A DNA stretch of 64,000 bases from NCBI RefSeq assembly GCF_963378085.1, contig NZ_OY726395.1:2542001-2606000 (forward strand), in the 5' to 3' direction. A program made the position numbers and the translations under genes. This DNA comes from Mycolicibacterium sp. MU0050 (GTDB taxonomy: Bacteria; Actinomycetota; Actinomycetes; Mycobacteriales; Mycobacteriaceae). Positions 8,716-18,390 of the stretch are shown piece by piece. Under the pieces are notes generated by a model that was not told where the DNA came from, did not search any database, and saw nothing but the letters and a program-made list of their open reading frames with translations. The stretch's first letter is position 1; every line of letters begins with the position of its first letter.

Positions 8716-9093
8716 TCAGACCGCCGTGATTTCCAGGGCGACGTTGTTCTTCATCCCGCCGCGCAGCTTGGAGAAGAAGTTGAAGGTCTTTCCCATCAGG
8801 CCGTACCGGGACCCGATCGCCCGATAGGCGTCCGCCGTGCGGTCCTCGGCGATCTTGGCGACGGCCTCGACCGCCTCGCTCTTGGGGTTTCCTCGCGCGT
8901 CGCACTTGGCGATGGTGACCCGCGGCGTGTTGCGGATCCGCTTGACCTTCCACGACTTGGCCTGCGTGATGACGATCAGACCGTCGCCGTCCGGGGCCGC
9001 CCAGATGGCGGTGGGCTTGGGGCGGCCGTCCCTGGTGAAGGTGGTCAGCAAAATGTAGTCGGCGGTGGCGACGTCGGCGAAGGTGAGGGCCAT
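8716..9093 (-). CDS. FMN/F420-dependent split-barrel protein, copy B (Rv2061c-like)
   Basis: A 125-residue paralogue of the gene just downstream, with the same ILLTTFTRDGRPKPTAIW turn and SWKVKRIRNTPRVTI block but a different C-terminus (KTFNFFSKLRGGMKNN). The longer open frame upstream is discarded because homology begins at MALTF and a GGAGGA precedes the ATG at 9093, although its 1-nt spacing is short. Likely co-transcribed with copy A. Differing C-termini suggest that the two copies now handle different ligands or form a heterodimer; this is inference. Confidence 0.83.
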   Translation of the reverse strand: MALTFADVATADYILLTTFTRDGRPKPTAIWAAPDGDGLIVITQAKSWKVKRIRNTPRVTIAKCDARGNPKSEAVEAVAKIAEDRTADAYRAIGSRYGLMGKTFNFFSKLRGGMKNNVALEITAV

Positions 9094-9125
9094 TCCTCCG
9101 AATCTAGCGGTCGCCGCCGCGCCGG

Positions 9126-12100
9126 TCAGCCTTCGAGGTCGCCCTCGGCCTCCAGCAGCGCCTGGCGCAGGCCGGCGAGGGTCCTCGCGTCGGGCTGCTC
9201 CCACATCCCGCGGTCCACCGCCTCGAGCAACCGCTCGGCCATCCCGTGCAGCGCCCACGGATTGGATTCGGTCATGAACTTACGGTTCTCCGGGTCCAGC
9301 ACGTAGCTCTCGGTCAGCTGCTCGTACATCCAGTCGGCCATCACATGCGCGGTCGCGTCGTAGCCGAACAGGTAGTCCACGGTGGCCGCCATCTCGAAGG
9401 CGCCCTTGTAGCCGTGCCGACGCATCGCCGCCATCCACCGCGGGTTGACCACCCGCGCGCGGAACACCCGGGTGGTCTCCTCGCTCAGCGTGCGGGTCCG
9501 CACGGCGTCCGGGCGGGTGTTGTCGCCGATGTAGGCGGCCGGGTCCTTACCCGTGAGCGCGCGCACCGTGGCGATCATGCCGCCGTGGTACTGGAAATAG
9601 TCGTCGGAGTCGGCGATGTCGTGCTCGCGGGTGTCGGTGTTCTTCGCCGCCACCGCGATGCGGCGGTAGGCGCGGTTCATCTCGTCGGAGGCCGGGGCGC
9701 CGTCCAGGTCGCGCCCGTAGGCGAAGCCGCCCCAGGCGGTGTACACCTGCGCCAGGTCGTTGTCGTCGCGCCAGTTGCGGCTGTCGATGAGCTGCAGCAG
9801 GCCCGCACCGTAGGTGCCCGGCTTGGAGCCGAAGATCCGGGTGGTCGACCGCCGCCGGTCGCCGTGCTCGGTCAGGTCGGCCTGGCTGTGCGCGCGCACG
9901 TAGTTGTCCTCGGCGGGCTCGTCGAGATCGGCGACCAGTTGCACCGCGTCGTCGAGCATGGTGACGACGTGCGGGAAGGCGTCGCGGAAGAAGCCCGAGA
10001 TGCGCACCGTGACGTCGATGCGGGGGCGGCCCAGTTCGGCGAGCGCGATGGCCTCGAGATCGACGACGCGGCGCGACGCCTCGTCCCACACCGGACGCAC
10101 GCCCAGCAGCGCGAGCACCTCGGCGATGTCGTCGCCGGCGGTGCGCATGGCGGAGGTGCCCCACACCGACAGGCCCACCGACTCCGGCCACTTCCCGTAG
10201 TCGTCGCGGTAGCGGGCCAGCAACGAATCCGCCATGGCCACACCGGTTTCCCAGGCCAGCTTCGACGGTACCGCCTTGGGATCCACCGAGTAGAAGTTGC
10301 GTCCGGTCGGCAGCACGTTGACCAGGCCGCGCAGCGGGGACCCTGACGGGCCGGCGGCGATGAACCGACCCTCCAGCGCGCGGAGCACCTGCGTGATCTC
10401 CTCGGAGGTGCCCGCCAGCCGCGGCACCACCTCGGTGGCCGCGAAGCGCAGCACCGCGGCCACCTCGGGGTTGTCGGTCAGCCCGTCGACCGCATCGGCG
10501 TCCCAGCCGCTGTCCTGCAGCGCTGCCACCAACCCCCGCGCCGCGCTCTCGGCGGCGTCGACCGAGTCCCGGGCGTCGTTGCCGTCCTCGGCCAGTCCCA
10601 ACGCCTGGCGCAGGCCGGGAACGGACTGCTCACCGCCGAACAGCTGGCGGGCCCGCAGGATGGCCAGCACCAGATCCAATTCGGTTTCGCCGGTGGGCTT
10701 TTGGCCGAGGATATGCAGCCCGTCGCGGATCTGCACGTCCTTGATCTCGCACAGCCAGCCGTCGACGTGCAGCAGCATGTCGTCGAACGAATCCTCATCG
10801 GGCCGATCCTCGAGGCCCAGGTCGTGGTCCATCTTCGCCGCGCGCATCAGCGTCCAGATCTGCTGGCGGATGGCGGGCAGCTTGCCCGGGTCCAGCGCGG
10901 ACACGTTCGCATGCTCGTCGAGCAACTGCTCCAACCGGGCGATGTCGCCGTAGGTTTCGGCCCGCGCCATCGGCGGGATCAGGTGGTCGACGAGCACCGC
11001 GTGCGCCCGCCGCTTGGCCTGGGTGCCCTCCCCCGGATCGTTGACCAGGAAGGGGTAGATCAGCGGCAGATCACCCAGGGCCGCGTCGGCGCCGCAGGAC
11101 GCCGACATGCCGAGGGTCTTGCCGGGCAGCCATTCCAGGTTGCCGTGCTTGCCGATGTGCACCACGGCGTCGGCGCCGAAGCCGGTGTCGATCCACCGGT
11201 AGGCCGCCAGGTAGTGATGGCTGGGCGGCAGATCCGGGTCGTGGTAGATGGCCACCGGGTTCTCCCCGAAGCCGCGCGGCGGCTGCACCAGCAGCACCAC
11301 GTTGCCGGATCGCATTGCCGCGATGACGATCTCACCGTCGGGGTCGCGGCTGCGGTCGACGAAGAGCTCCCCCGGCGGCGGGCCCCAGTGTTCGACGACG
11401 GCGTCGGCGAAGTCCTTGGGGAGCGTGGCGAACCACTTCCGGTACTCGGCGGCCGGCAACCGGATCGGATTGCCCTCCAGCTGCCCCTCGGTCAACCAGT
11501 CCGGGTCCTGGCCGCCGCGCTCGATCAGCGCGTGCACCAGGGCGTCCCCGTCTCCGCTGTCCACCCCCGGAAGGTCCGCGCCGATCTGGTAGCCGGCGGT
11601 GCGCATCGCGCGCAGCAGCGCCACGGCGCTGGCCGGGGTGTCCAACCCCACCGCGTTGCCGATCCGGGCATGCTTGGTGGGATAGGCCGAAAAGACCAGC
11701 GCCACCTTCTTTTCGGCGCTCGGGATGTGGCGCAGCCGGGCCTGGCGCACCGCCAGTCCGGCCACCCGGGCGCACCGCTCCGGGTCGGCGACATACGAGA
11801 TCAGCCCGTCGTCGTCGATCTCCTTGAACGAGAACGGCACCGTCACGATCCGTCCGTCGAACTCGGGGACGGCCACCTGGGTCGCGACGTCCAACGGGCT
11901 CATACCGTCGTCGTTGGCTTCCCACTGCTGCCGCGGCGAGGTCAGGCACAGCCCCTGCAGGATCGTGATGTCCAGTGCGGCAAGGTGTTCGACGTTCCAG
12001 CTGTCGTCGTCGCCGCCGGCCCCGGCGGTGGCCGGGCGCGCCCCGCCGGCCGCGAGCACGGTGACGATCATCGAGTCGGCCGCGCGCAGCCGCTCGAGCA

Positions 12101-12719
12101 GGTCGGGTTCGGCGGTGCGCAGCGAGGCACAGTACAGCGGCAGCGGCCGCGCGCCGGCGGCCTCGAGCGCCGCGCACAGCGCCTCGACGTAGGCCGTGTT
12201 GCCCGCCAACTGCTGGGCACGGTAGTAGAGCACCGCCACCGTCGGTGCGTCGGCGCTGACCGGAACCGTTGCGGTGCGCGCCAGTTCGCCCCACATCGGG
12301 GTCTCGATGGGCGGTTCGAAGCCGACGCCCGTCATCAACACGGTGTCGGACAGGAACGCGTGCAGGTTCGTGATGTTCTCGACGCCGCCCTGGGCCACGT
12401 AGACGTGGGCCTGCACCGCGATGCCGGCGGGCACCGTCGACCGCGCCATCAGATCGGCGTCGGGCGCCTGCTCGCCGCTGATGATCACCGCGGGGACTCC
12501 GCTGGCCACCACGGCGTCGATGCCTTCCTCCCAGGCGCGGTAGCCGCCGAGGATGCGGACCACGGCGACGTCGACGCCGGCGAGCAGGTCGGGCAGGTCG
12601 TCGACGAGCAACCGCGACGGATTGGCCCACCGGTAGTTGGCGCCGCTGGCCCGGGCGGTGATCAGGTCGGTATCGGAGGTCGACAGCATCAGCACGGTCG
12701 GTGCGGAGGGGGTGCTCAC
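9126..12719 (-). CDS. cobN: Cobaltochelatase large subunit CobN
   Basis: A 1197-residue protein, close to the 1194 of M. tuberculosis CobN as recalled. It is the large subunit of the ATP-dependent chelatase that inserts cobalt into hydrogenobyrinic acid a,c-diamide in the aerobic B12 pathway. Family landmarks include VHIGKHGNLEWLPGK and GYKGAFEMAATVDYLFGYDAT near the C-terminus. The frame remains open hundreds of codons upstream, antisense to cobG, but homology begins at VSTPSAPTVLML, so the GTG at 12719 is chosen. No strong Shine-Dalgarno or -10 is seen. It is divergent from cobG across 93 bp. The AAA+ partner subunits are not in this window. Confidence 0.95.
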   Translation of the reverse strand: MSTPSAPTVLMLSTSDTDLITARASGANYRWANPSRLLVDDLPDLLAGVDVAVVRILGGYRAWEEGIDAVVASGVPAVIISGEQAPDADLMARSTVPAGIAVQAHVYVAQGGVENITNLHAFLSDTVLMTGVGFEPPIETPMWGELARTATVPVSADAPTVAVLYYRAQQLAGNTAYVEALCAALEAAGARPLPLYCASLRTAEPDLLERLRAADSMIVTVLAAGGARPATAGAGGDDDSWNVEHLAALDITILQGLCLTSPRQQWEANDDGMSPLDVATQVAVPEFDGRIVTVPFSFKEIDDDGLISYVADPERCARVAGLAVRQARLRHIPSAEKKVALVFSAYPTKHARIGNAVGLDTPASAVALLRAMRTAGYQIGADLPGVDSGDGDALVHALIERGGQDPDWLTEGQLEGNPIRLPAAEYRKWFATLPKDFADAVVEHWGPPPGELFVDRSRDPDGEIVIAAMRSGNVVLLVQPPRGFGENPVAIYHDPDLPPSHHYLAAYRWIDTGFGADAVVHIGKHGNLEWLPGKTLGMSASCGADAALGDLPLIYPFLVNDPGEGTQAKRRAHAVLVDHLIPPMARAETYGDIARLEQLLDEHANVSALDPGKLPAIRQQIWTLMRAAKMDHDLGLEDRPDEDSFDDMLLHVDGWLCEIKDVQIRDGLHILGQKPTGETELDLVLAILRARQLFGGEQSVPGLRQALGLAEDGNDARDSVDAAESAARGLVAALQDSGWDADAVDGLTDNPEVAAVLRFAATEVVPRLAGTSEEITQVLRALEGRFIAAGPSGSPLRGLVNVLPTGRNFYSVDPKAVPSKLAWETGVAMADSLLARYRDDYGKWPESVGLSVWGTSAMRTAGDDIAEVLALLGVRPVWDEASRRVVDLEAIALAELGRPRIDVTVRISGFFRDAFPHVVTMLDDAVQLVADLDEPAEDNYVRAHSQADLTEHGDRRRSTTRIFGSKPGTYGAGLLQLIDSRNWRDDNDLAQVYTAWGGFAYGRDLDGAPASDEMNRAYRRIAVAAKNTDTREHDIADSDDYFQYHGGMIATVRALTGKDPAAYIGDNTRPDAVRTRTLSEETTRVFRARVVNPRWMAAMRRHGYKGAFEMAATVDYLFGYDATAHVMADWMYEQLTESYVLDPENRKFMTESNPWALHGMAERLLEAVDRGMWEQPDARTLAGLRQALLEAEGDLEG

Positions 12720-12800
12720 CCCCCATTCGTACCGCACGGCGCTTCCGCCGGCGGCCGTACCCTGCGCCGCCGTGATCGGGGTCTCGGTGGTTGTCGGCGG

Positions 12801-12806
12801 TACCGT
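12801..12806 (+). promoter_or_regulatory. -10 hexamer (TACCGT) for cobG
   Basis: TACCGT ends 6 nt before the GTG at 12813. It supports that start and a leaderless mRNA. No cobalamin-riboswitch fold is apparent in this 93-bp gap. Confidence 0.45.
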
Positions 12807-12812
12807 GGACAA

Positions 12813-13931
12813 GTGGTCCGGACCCGCAGCGACGACGCCTGCCCCGGCGCGCTGAGCTTGCACGAGGCCGCCGACGGGGCGCTGGCCCGCGTCCGGCTGC
12901 CCGGCGGCATGCTGACCCCCGCGCAGCTGCAGACGTTGGCGGTGACCGCCCGCGACCACGGTGCCGGCACGCTCGAGCTGACCGGCCGCGGCAACGTCCA
13001 GATCCGCGGCATCGTGGGCGCCTCGGCCGCCGCGGCGGTGGCTCAGGCCGTCGCGGGGGCGGGGCTGCTGCCGTCGCCGAGCCACGAGCGGGTGCGCAAC
13101 ATCGTGGCCTCCCCGCTGTCCGGCCGCGTCGGCGGGGCCGGCGACGTGCGGGAGCTGGTCGCCGCGCTGGACGCTGGGCTGCGCGCCGATCCGGCGCTGG
13201 CGGGCCTGCCTGGGCGGTTCTGGTTCGGGCTCGACGACGGCCGGGGCGACATCAGCGGGCTGGGCACCGACATCGGGGTGCGGCTGCGCGGAGACGACGC
13301 CGAACTCCAGATCGCCGGGCGCGACACCGGGCTGCGGGTGCCGCACGACGGGGTGATCGCCGAGCTGCTGGGTGCCGCCCGGCGGTTTTCCGCGATGCGC
13401 GGCAATGCCTGGCGGGTCACCGAATTGGCCGATCCCGCAGCGGTGTTCGCGGGTGCGGTGCCCGGGCCCGCCCCGGCCCCGTCGCCGCGGCCCCCGGTCG
13501 GGTGGTTCCAGCAGGTCGACGGCCGGATCGCGCTGGGCGCGGGCGTCCCGCTGGGGGTGCTGCCCGCGCGCACCGCGGAGTTCCTGGCCGCCATCGAGGC
13601 GCCGCTGGCGATCACACCGTGGCGCTCGGTGCTGGTGTTTGACCTCGACGACGGGGTGGCCGACACGGCGCTGCGGGTGCTGGCGCCGCTGGGGCTGGTC
13701 TTCGACGAGAACTCGCCGTGGCTGTCGGTGAGCGCGTGTACCGGAAGCCCCGGCTGCGCACGCTCGGGTGCCGACGTGCGCGCCGATGCCGCCCGGGCCG
13801 TCGAGTCGGGTGACCTCGGGCCGGGTCATCGGCACTACGTCGGGTGCGACCGGGCGTGCGGCAGCCCGGCCGAGGGGCAGGTGTTCATCGCCACGCCGGA
13901 CGGATATCGGCCGCGCGTCGCCCACCCGTAG
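12813..13931 (+). CDS. cobG: Precorrin-3B synthase CobG
   Basis: A 372-residue member of the nitrite/sulfite reductase ferredoxin family that hydroxylates precorrin-3A in aerobic B12 synthesis. The 4Fe-4S ligands are visible as C-x5-C (SACTGSPGCA, about residues 309-318) and C-x3-C (VGCDRACGSP, about 347-356). The TGRGNVQIRG block near residue 50 is the usual first half-domain motif. The open frame extends far upstream antisense to cobN; the chosen GTG lies 6 nt after TACCGT and matches the length of known CobG. Because CobG needs oxygen, its presence marks the aerobic route. Confidence 0.93.
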   Translation: MVRTRSDDACPGALSLHEAADGALARVRLPGGMLTPAQLQTLAVTARDHGAGTLELTGRGNVQIRGIVGASAAAAVAQAVAGAGLLPSPSHERVRNIVASPLSGRVGGAGDVRELVAALDAGLRADPALAGLPGRFWFGLDDGRGDISGLGTDIGVRLRGDDAELQIAGRDTGLRVPHDGVIAELLGAARRFSAMRGNAWRVTELADPAAVFAGAVPGPAPAPSPRPPVGWFQQVDGRIALGAGVPLGVLPARTAEFLAAIEAPLAITPWRSVLVFDLDDGVADTALRVLAPLGLVFDENSPWLSVSACTGSPGCARSGADVRADAARAVESGDLGPGHRHYVGCDRACGSPAEGQVFIATPDGYRPRVAHP

Positions 13932-13934
13932 GGT
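13929..13934 (+). promoter_or_regulatory. -10 hexamer (TAGGGT) for cobH
   Basis: TAGGGT overlaps the cobG stop codon and ends 6 nt before the cobH GTG. cobH-cobIJ may therefore also be transcribed separately from cobG. Confidence 0.4.
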
Positions 13935-13940
13935 GATCGG

Positions 13941-14567
13941 GTGCTCGACTACATCCGCGATGCCGCGGAGATCTACCGGCAATCGTTTGCGACCATTCGC
14001 GCCGAGGCCGACCTGGCCCGATTTCCCGACGACGTGTCCCGGGTGGTGGTGCGGTTGATCCACACCTGCGGGCAGGTCGACGTCGCCGAGCACGTCGCGT
14101 TCACCGCCGACGTCGTGACCCGTGCGCATGCGGCGCTGGCCGCCGGGGCGCCGGTGCTGTGCGACTCGTCGATGGTCGCGGCGGGCATCACCGCGAGCCG
14201 CCTGCCGGCCGCCAACGAGGTGGTGTCGCTGGTCGCCGATCCGCGGGCCCCTGAACGCGCCGCGGCCACCGGCAACACCCGCTCGGCGGCCGGGGTGGAA
14301 CTGTGGGCCGACCGCCTCGGCGGCGCGGTCGTCGCCATCGGCAACGCCCCGACCGCCCTGTTCCGGCTGCTCGAACTGGTCGACGAGGGCGTCCCGGCGC
14401 CCGCGGCGGTGCTCGGCGGGCCCGTCGGCTTCGTCGGCTCGGCGCAGTCCAAGCAGGAACTCATCGACTGCCCGCGCGGCATGGAATATCTGGTGGTGAC
14501 CGGTCGGCGGGGCGGCAGCGCGATGGCCGCGGCGGCCGTCAACGCGATCGCGAGCGAGCGCGAATGA
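13941..14567 (+). CDS. cobH: Precorrin-8X methylmutase CobH
   Basis: A 208-residue enzyme that moves the C11 methyl group to C12, turning precorrin-8X into hydrogenobyrinic acid. The catalytic histidine lies in [10 protein letters not shown] (His41), and the conserved [10 protein letters not shown] and [13 protein letters not shown] stretches are present. GTG start, 9 nt after cobG. The stop overlaps the cobIJ start as ATGA, so the two are translationally coupled. Length and motifs are normal. Confidence 0.95.
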   Translation: MLDYIRDAAEIYRQSFATIRAEADLARFPDDVSRVVVRLIHTCGQVDVAEHVAFTADVVTRAHAALAAGAPVLCDSSMVAAGITASRLPAANEVVSLVADPRAPERAAATGNTRSAAGVELWADRLGGAVVAIGNAPTALFRLLELVDEGVPAPAAVLGGPVGFVGSAQSKQELIDCPRGMEYLVVTGRRGGSAMAAAAVNAIASERE

Positions 14568-16024
14568 CCGGAACGCTCTGGGGTGTGGGGCTGGGCCCCG
14601 GCGACCCCGAACTAGTCACCGTCAAGGCCGCCAAGGTGATCGGCGCCGCCGACGTGGTGGCTTATCACAGCGCGCGGCACGGCCGCAGCATCGCCCGCTC
14701 CATCGCGGAGCCGTATCTGCGGGCCGGGCAGCTCGAGGAGCACCTGGTGTATCCGGTGACCACCGAGACCACCGCGCATCCCGGCGGATACGCGGGGGCC
14801 ATGGAGGACTTCTACCGGGAGGCCGCCGAGCGCATCGCGGCCCATCTCGATGCGGGCCGCGACGTCGCGCTGCTCGCCGAGGGTGACCCGCTGTTCTACA
14901 GCAGTTACATGCACATGCACACCCGCCTGACCGAGCGCTTCAACGCCGTCATCGTGCCCGGCGTGACGTCGGTGAGCGCGGCCTCGGCGGCGATCGCCAC
15001 GCCGCTGGTGCAGGGCGACGAGGTGTTGTCGATCCTGCCCGGCACGCTGCCCACCGCCGAGCTGGCGCGGCGGCTGGCCGACAGCGACGCGGCGGTGATC
15101 CTGAAGCTGGGGCGGTCGTTCCCGTCGGTGCGGGAGGCGCTGGGATCGGCCGGTCTGCTCGAGGACGCGTTCTACGTCGAGCGCGCCAGCACCACCGCGC
15201 AGCGGGTGCTGCCGGTCGCCGAGGTGGCGGCCGAGAAGGTGCCGTACTTCTCGCTGACCATGGTGCCCGGCGGGCGTCGTCGCGCAGCGACGACCGGATC
15301 GGTGGCGGTCGTCGGGCTGGGCCCGGGCGACCCGAAGTGGGTGACCCCGCAGACCCGCCGCGAGCTGGCGGCGGCCACCGACCTGATCGGCTACGGGCCC
15401 TACCTCGACCGGGTGTCGGTCCGCGACGGGCAGTGCCTGCACCCCAGCGACAACACCGACGAGCCTGCCCGCGCGCGGTTGGCGTGCCGCCTGGCCGAGC
15501 AGGGCCGCACGGTGGCGGTGGTGTCCTCGGGTGATCCGGGGGTGTTCGCGATGGCCACCGCGGTGCTCGAGGAGGCGGAACAATGGCCCGGCGTCGCGGT
15601 GCGGGTGATCCCGGCGATGACCGCCGCCCAGGCGGTGGCCAGCCGGGTCGGCGCCCCGTTGGGGCACGACTACGCGGTGATCTCGCTGTCGGACCGGCTC
15701 AAGCCGTGGGACGTGATCGCGCGGCGGCTGACCGCGGCCGCGGCGGCCGATCTGGTGTTGGCCATCTACAACCCCGCGTCGCGGACCCGGACCTGGCAGG
15801 TGGCCGCGATGCGGGACCTGCTGCTCGAGCACCGTGATCCGGGCACCCCGGTGGTGATCGGCCGCGACGTCTCCGGCCCCGACGAACAGGTCCGCATCGT
15901 GCGGCTGGCGGACCTGGATCCGGCCGAGGTCGACATGCGCTGCCTGCTGATCATCGGTTCGTCGCAGACCCGCTGGCACGGCGACCGCGTCTTCACCCCG
16001 CGCAACTACCCCGCTTCGGACTGA
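14564..16024 (+). CDS. cobIJ: Bifunctional precorrin-2/precorrin-3B methyltransferase CobIJ
   Basis: A 486-residue fusion of two SAM-dependent tetrapyrrole methylases. The N-half (about 1-240) is CobI, precorrin-2 C20-methyltransferase, starting [17 protein letters not shown]. The C-half (about 245-486) is CobJ, precorrin-3B C17-methyltransferase, restarting with [16 protein letters not shown] and carrying [11 protein letters not shown]. The fusion matches the M. tuberculosis arrangement. ATG at 14564 inside the cobH stop. Directly downstream is a convergent short-chain dehydrogenase; cobK, cobL and cobM, which lie nearby in M. tuberculosis, are not here. Confidence 0.95.
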   Translation: MTGTLWGVGLGPGDPELVTVKAAKVIGAADVVAYHSARHGRSIARSIAEPYLRAGQLEEHLVYPVTTETTAHPGGYAGAMEDFYREAAERIAAHLDAGRDVALLAEGDPLFYSSYMHMHTRLTERFNAVIVPGVTSVSAASAAIATPLVQGDEVLSILPGTLPTAELARRLADSDAAVILKLGRSFPSVREALGSAGLLEDAFYVERASTTAQRVLPVAEVAAEKVPYFSLTMVPGGRRRAATTGSVAVVGLGPGDPKWVTPQTRRELAAATDLIGYGPYLDRVSVRDGQCLHPSDNTDEPARARLACRLAEQGRTVAVVSSGDPGVFAMATAVLEEAEQWPGVAVRVIPAMTAAQAVASRVGAPLGHDYAVISLSDRLKPWDVIARRLTAAAAADLVLAIYNPASRTRTWQVAAMRDLLLEHRDPGTPVVIGRDVSGPDEQVRIVRLADLDPAEVDMRCLLIIGSSQTRWHGDRVFTPRNYPASD

Positions 16025-16029
16025 CCGGG

Positions 16030-16779
16030 CTACCGCGGCATGCGCCGCCAGATCGGCCGCGGCACGAACCGCGCGGCGAAGCCCAGCACGCCCACCGCCC
16101 GCGGCACCCACACCGAGGTCTTGCCCTTGGCCAGCGCCTTGACGGTCGCCGCGGCGACCTGCTCGGGGGTGCTCGACAGCGGCGCCGGATCCATGCCCTC
16201 GGTCATCCGGCCGATCACGAATCCGGGGCGCACCACCAGCAGGTGTACCCCGGTGCCGTGCAGCGCGTCGCCGAGGCCCGAGGCGAACCCGTCGAGACCG
16301 GCCTTCGCCGAGCCGTAGACATAGTTGGCCCGGCGCACCCGGGCCCCGGCCACCGAGGAGAACACCACGATGCGGCCCGACCCGACGGCCCGCATGCGCG
16401 CCGCGAGCAGCGTCAGCAGGTGCACCTGGGCGACGTAGTCGGTGTGCACGACCGCGGCGGCGTGCGCGGCGTCGGTCTCGGCGCGGGCCTGGTCCCCGAG
16501 TACCCCGAATGCCAGCACCGCGGTGCCGATGGGCCCGTGCGCGGCGGTCAGCGCATCGAGCAGCCCCGGCTGGGCCGCCAGGTCGTCGGCATCGAAGTCG
16601 CACAGCTGCACCGCCGTCGCGCCGGCCGCGCGCAGCCGCTCGACCTGCTGGTCCAAGCCGTCTCGCCGACGCACCGCCAGCACCACCGTGGCCCCGGGCG
16701 CCAGCCGCAGCGCCACCTCGAGGCCGATCTCGCTGCGCCCGCCGAAAATCACGACCACACCGGCACCCGTGTCGTTCAT
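16030..16779 (-). CDS. Short-chain dehydrogenase/reductase (Rv2073c-like)
   Basis: A 249-residue Rossmann-fold oxidoreductase. The nucleotide-binding glycine motif is unusual, [15 protein letters not shown] (about residues 8-22), instead of TGxxxGIG. The catalytic YxxxK is at YVYGSAKAG, with the serine in VFSSVAGA. This motif type resembles the DprE2-like decaprenylphospho-2-keto-ribose reductase group. The longer open frame is discarded: MNDTGAG follows a GATAAT hexamer by 7 nt and gives the same length as the M. tuberculosis homologue. Divergent from the biliverdin-reductase-like gene. Confidence 0.87.
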   Translation of the reverse strand: MNDTGAGVVVIFGGRSEIGLEVALRLAPGATVVLAVRRRDGLDQQVERLRAAGATAVQLCDFDADDLAAQPGLLDALTAAHGPIGTAVLAFGVLGDQARAETDAAHAAAVVHTDYVAQVHLLTLLAARMRAVGSGRIVVFSSVAGARVRRANYVYGSAKAGLDGFASGLGDALHGTGVHLLVVRPGFVIGRMTEGMDPAPLSSTPEQVAAATVKALAKGKTSVWVPRAVGVLGFAARFVPRPIWRRMPR

Positions 16780-16786
16780 GGCGGGA

Positions 16787-16792
16787 ATTATC
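16787..16792 (-). promoter_or_regulatory. -10 hexamer (GATAAT) for the SDR gene
   Basis: GATAAT on the minus strand lies 7 nt before the ATG at 16779. It is back to back with the plus-strand TAGGTT at 16801. Confidence 0.45.
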
Positions 16793-16800
16793 TCCTGCGC

Positions 16801-16806
16801 TAGGTT
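16801..16806 (+). promoter_or_regulatory. -10 hexamer (TAGGTT) for the Rv2074-like gene
   Basis: TAGGTT ends 8 nt before the ATG at 16815; no Shine-Dalgarno is present. Confidence 0.4.
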
Positions 16807-16814
16807 GGGCTCTG

Positions 16815-17225
16815 ATGGCGCACGCAACCACCCGGCTCACCAACGAGGCGTTGGCGTTCCTCACCGAACGCCATCTGGCCATGCTCACCACCCTGCGGTC
16901 CGACGGCTCCCCGCACGTGGTCGCGGTCGGATTCACCTTCGACCCCAAGACCCACATCGCCCGGGTCATCACCAACGGCGGCTCGCAGAAGGCCGTCAAC
17001 GCCGACCGCGGCGGCGTCGCCGTGCTCAGCCAGGTCGACGGCGCGCGCTGGCTGTCGCTGGAGGGCTCGGCGATCGTCAACACCGAACCCGAGGCCATCC
17101 GCGACGCGGAGTTGCGCTACGCCCAGCGCTACCGCACGCCGCGGGTCAATCCCACCCGGGTGGTCATCGAGGTCAACGTCGAGCGGGTGCTGGGTTCCTC
17201 GCAGCTGCTCGACCGCGGGGAGTGA
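16815..17225 (+). CDS. F420-dependent biliverdin reductase-like protein (Rv2074-like)
   Basis: A 136-residue split-barrel flavin/deazaflavin-binding protein. [31 protein letters not shown] shows the family start, with [12 protein letters not shown] as the cofactor-phosphate loop and SQKAVNADR as the basic patch. The M. tuberculosis homologue Rv2074 has been described as an F420-dependent biliverdin reductase. Size and neighbours (the SDR on one side) match that locus. ATG start with probable leaderless promoter. It is convergent with pepE, 10 bp apart. Confidence 0.87.
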   Translation: MAHATTRLTNEALAFLTERHLAMLTTLRSDGSPHVVAVGFTFDPKTHIARVITNGGSQKAVNADRGGVAVLSQVDGARWLSLEGSAIVNTEPEAIRDAELRYAQRYRTPRVNPTRVVIEVNVERVLGSSQLLDRGE

Positions 17226-17235
17226 CGGCCCGGCG

Positions 17236-18360
17236 TCAGACCGGGACCACCAGCAATTCGTGCGGCCGCTGATTCAGCGGTTCGGCCCCGTCGTCGGTGA
17301 CCACCACGATGTCCTCGATGCGCGCGCCCCACTTGCCCGGGAAGTAGATGCCGGGCTCCACCGAGAACGCCATGCCGGGGCGCAGCGGCAGATCGTTGCC
17401 CGCCACGATGTAGGGCTCCTCGTGCACCGACAACCCGATGCCGTGGCCGGTGCGGTGCACGAAGTACTCCCCCAGCCCGGCCTCGACCAGGACCTCGCGC
17501 GCGGCCGCGTCGACCTGCTCGGCCGTCACGCCGGGGCGGACCGTCTCCACGGCCACCCGCTGCGCCCGTTGGAGCACCGAATAGTGCTGGGCCACTTCGG
17601 CACTGGGCTCGCCGAGGCTGTAGGTGCGGGTGGAGTCCGAGTTGTAGCCGGGCTCGTACGGCCCGCCGATGTCGACGACGACGACATCGCCGGCGCGTAG
17701 TTCGCGGTCGGAATGTTCGTGGTGCGGGTCGGCGCCGTGCGGCCCCGACCCCACGATGATGAAGGCGGCCTCCGAATGCCCTTCGGCGACAATCGCTTTC
17801 TCGATGTCGGCGGCCACCTCGGCCTCGGTGCGGCCGGGAACCAGGAACTCCGGAACCCGGGCGTGCACCCGGTCGATCGCGGCCCCCGCCTTGCGCAGCG
17901 CGTCGATCTCGGCGGGGTCCTTGATCATCCGCAGCGTGCGCATCACGTCGGTGGCCAGCACCGGTAGATCGTCGAGGCGCTCGGTCAGCGGCAGCAGGTG
18001 CAGCGCGGGCATCGAATCGGTCACCGCGGTGGCCACCGGGTCGCCACCGAGTGCGTTGACCACCATGTCGTAGGGGTCCTGCCCGTCGACCCAGTCCTTG
18101 ACCGCCAACCCCAACTCCGGCACCGCGGACTCCTTCAGCGACGCCAGCTCCAGGCGCGGGATCACCAAGGTCGGTTCCCGGCCGACGGGAAGCACCAGGG
18201 CGGTGAGCCGTTCGAAGGTCTGCGCCCGGGACCCGACCAGATACCGCAGGTCGTAGCCGGGGGTGATGATCAGGCCGGCCAGCCCGGCCGCCGCCGTCGC
18301 CTCGGCCGCGGCGCGCAGGCGATGGGCGTAGACACTGGTGTCGAACCGGTTGGCAGTCAT
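17236..18360 (-). CDS. pepE: Xaa-Pro dipeptidase/aminopeptidase PepE (M24 family)
   Basis: A 374-residue cytosolic metallopeptidase. An N-terminal creatinase-like domain (about 1-150) precedes the pita-bread catalytic domain. All five metal ligands are visible: Asp in VVVVDIGG, Asp in YNSDSTRTY, His in HRTGHGIGLSVHE, Glu in FSVEPGIYF and Glu in ARIEDIVVV. The start MTANRFD follows both a TAACCT hexamer at 7 nt and a GGAGG, so it may be leaderless or have a very short leader. Divergent from the SnoaL-like gene. Length equals that of known PepE to within a residue. Confidence 0.94.
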   Translation of the reverse strand: MTANRFDTSVYAHRLRAAAEATAAAGLAGLIITPGYDLRYLVGSRAQTFERLTALVLPVGREPTLVIPRLELASLKESAVPELGLAVKDWVDGQDPYDMVVNALGGDPVATAVTDSMPALHLLPLTERLDDLPVLATDVMRTLRMIKDPAEIDALRKAGAAIDRVHARVPEFLVPGRTEAEVAADIEKAIVAEGHSEAAFIIVGSGPHGADPHHEHSDRELRAGDVVVVDIGGPYEPGYNSDSTRTYSLGEPSAEVAQHYSVLQRAQRVAVETVRPGVTAEQVDAAAREVLVEAGLGEYFVHRTGHGIGLSVHEEPYIVAGNDLPLRPGMAFSVEPGIYFPGKWGARIEDIVVVTDDGAEPLNQRPHELLVVPV

Positions 18361-18367
18361 GGCCTCC

Positions 18368-18373
18368 AGGTTA
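18368..18373 (-). promoter_or_regulatory. -10 hexamer (TAACCT) for pepE
   Basis: TAACCT on the minus strand ends 7 nt before the ATG at 18360; the gap itself contains GGAGG. Confidence 0.45.
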
Positions 18374-18390
18374 GTTCGCCGCGGCGGCCT

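Noticed and set aside
10701..12812. Plus-strand frame open for about 700 codons upstream of cobG
   Set aside because: It is antisense to cobN. CobG homology begins only after GTG 12813, which has its own -10 hexamer.
12720..12812. Possible cobalamin riboswitch between cobN and cobG
   Set aside because: The gap is only 93 bp, and the conserved B12-box-like sequence and the needed multi-stem fold are not seen.
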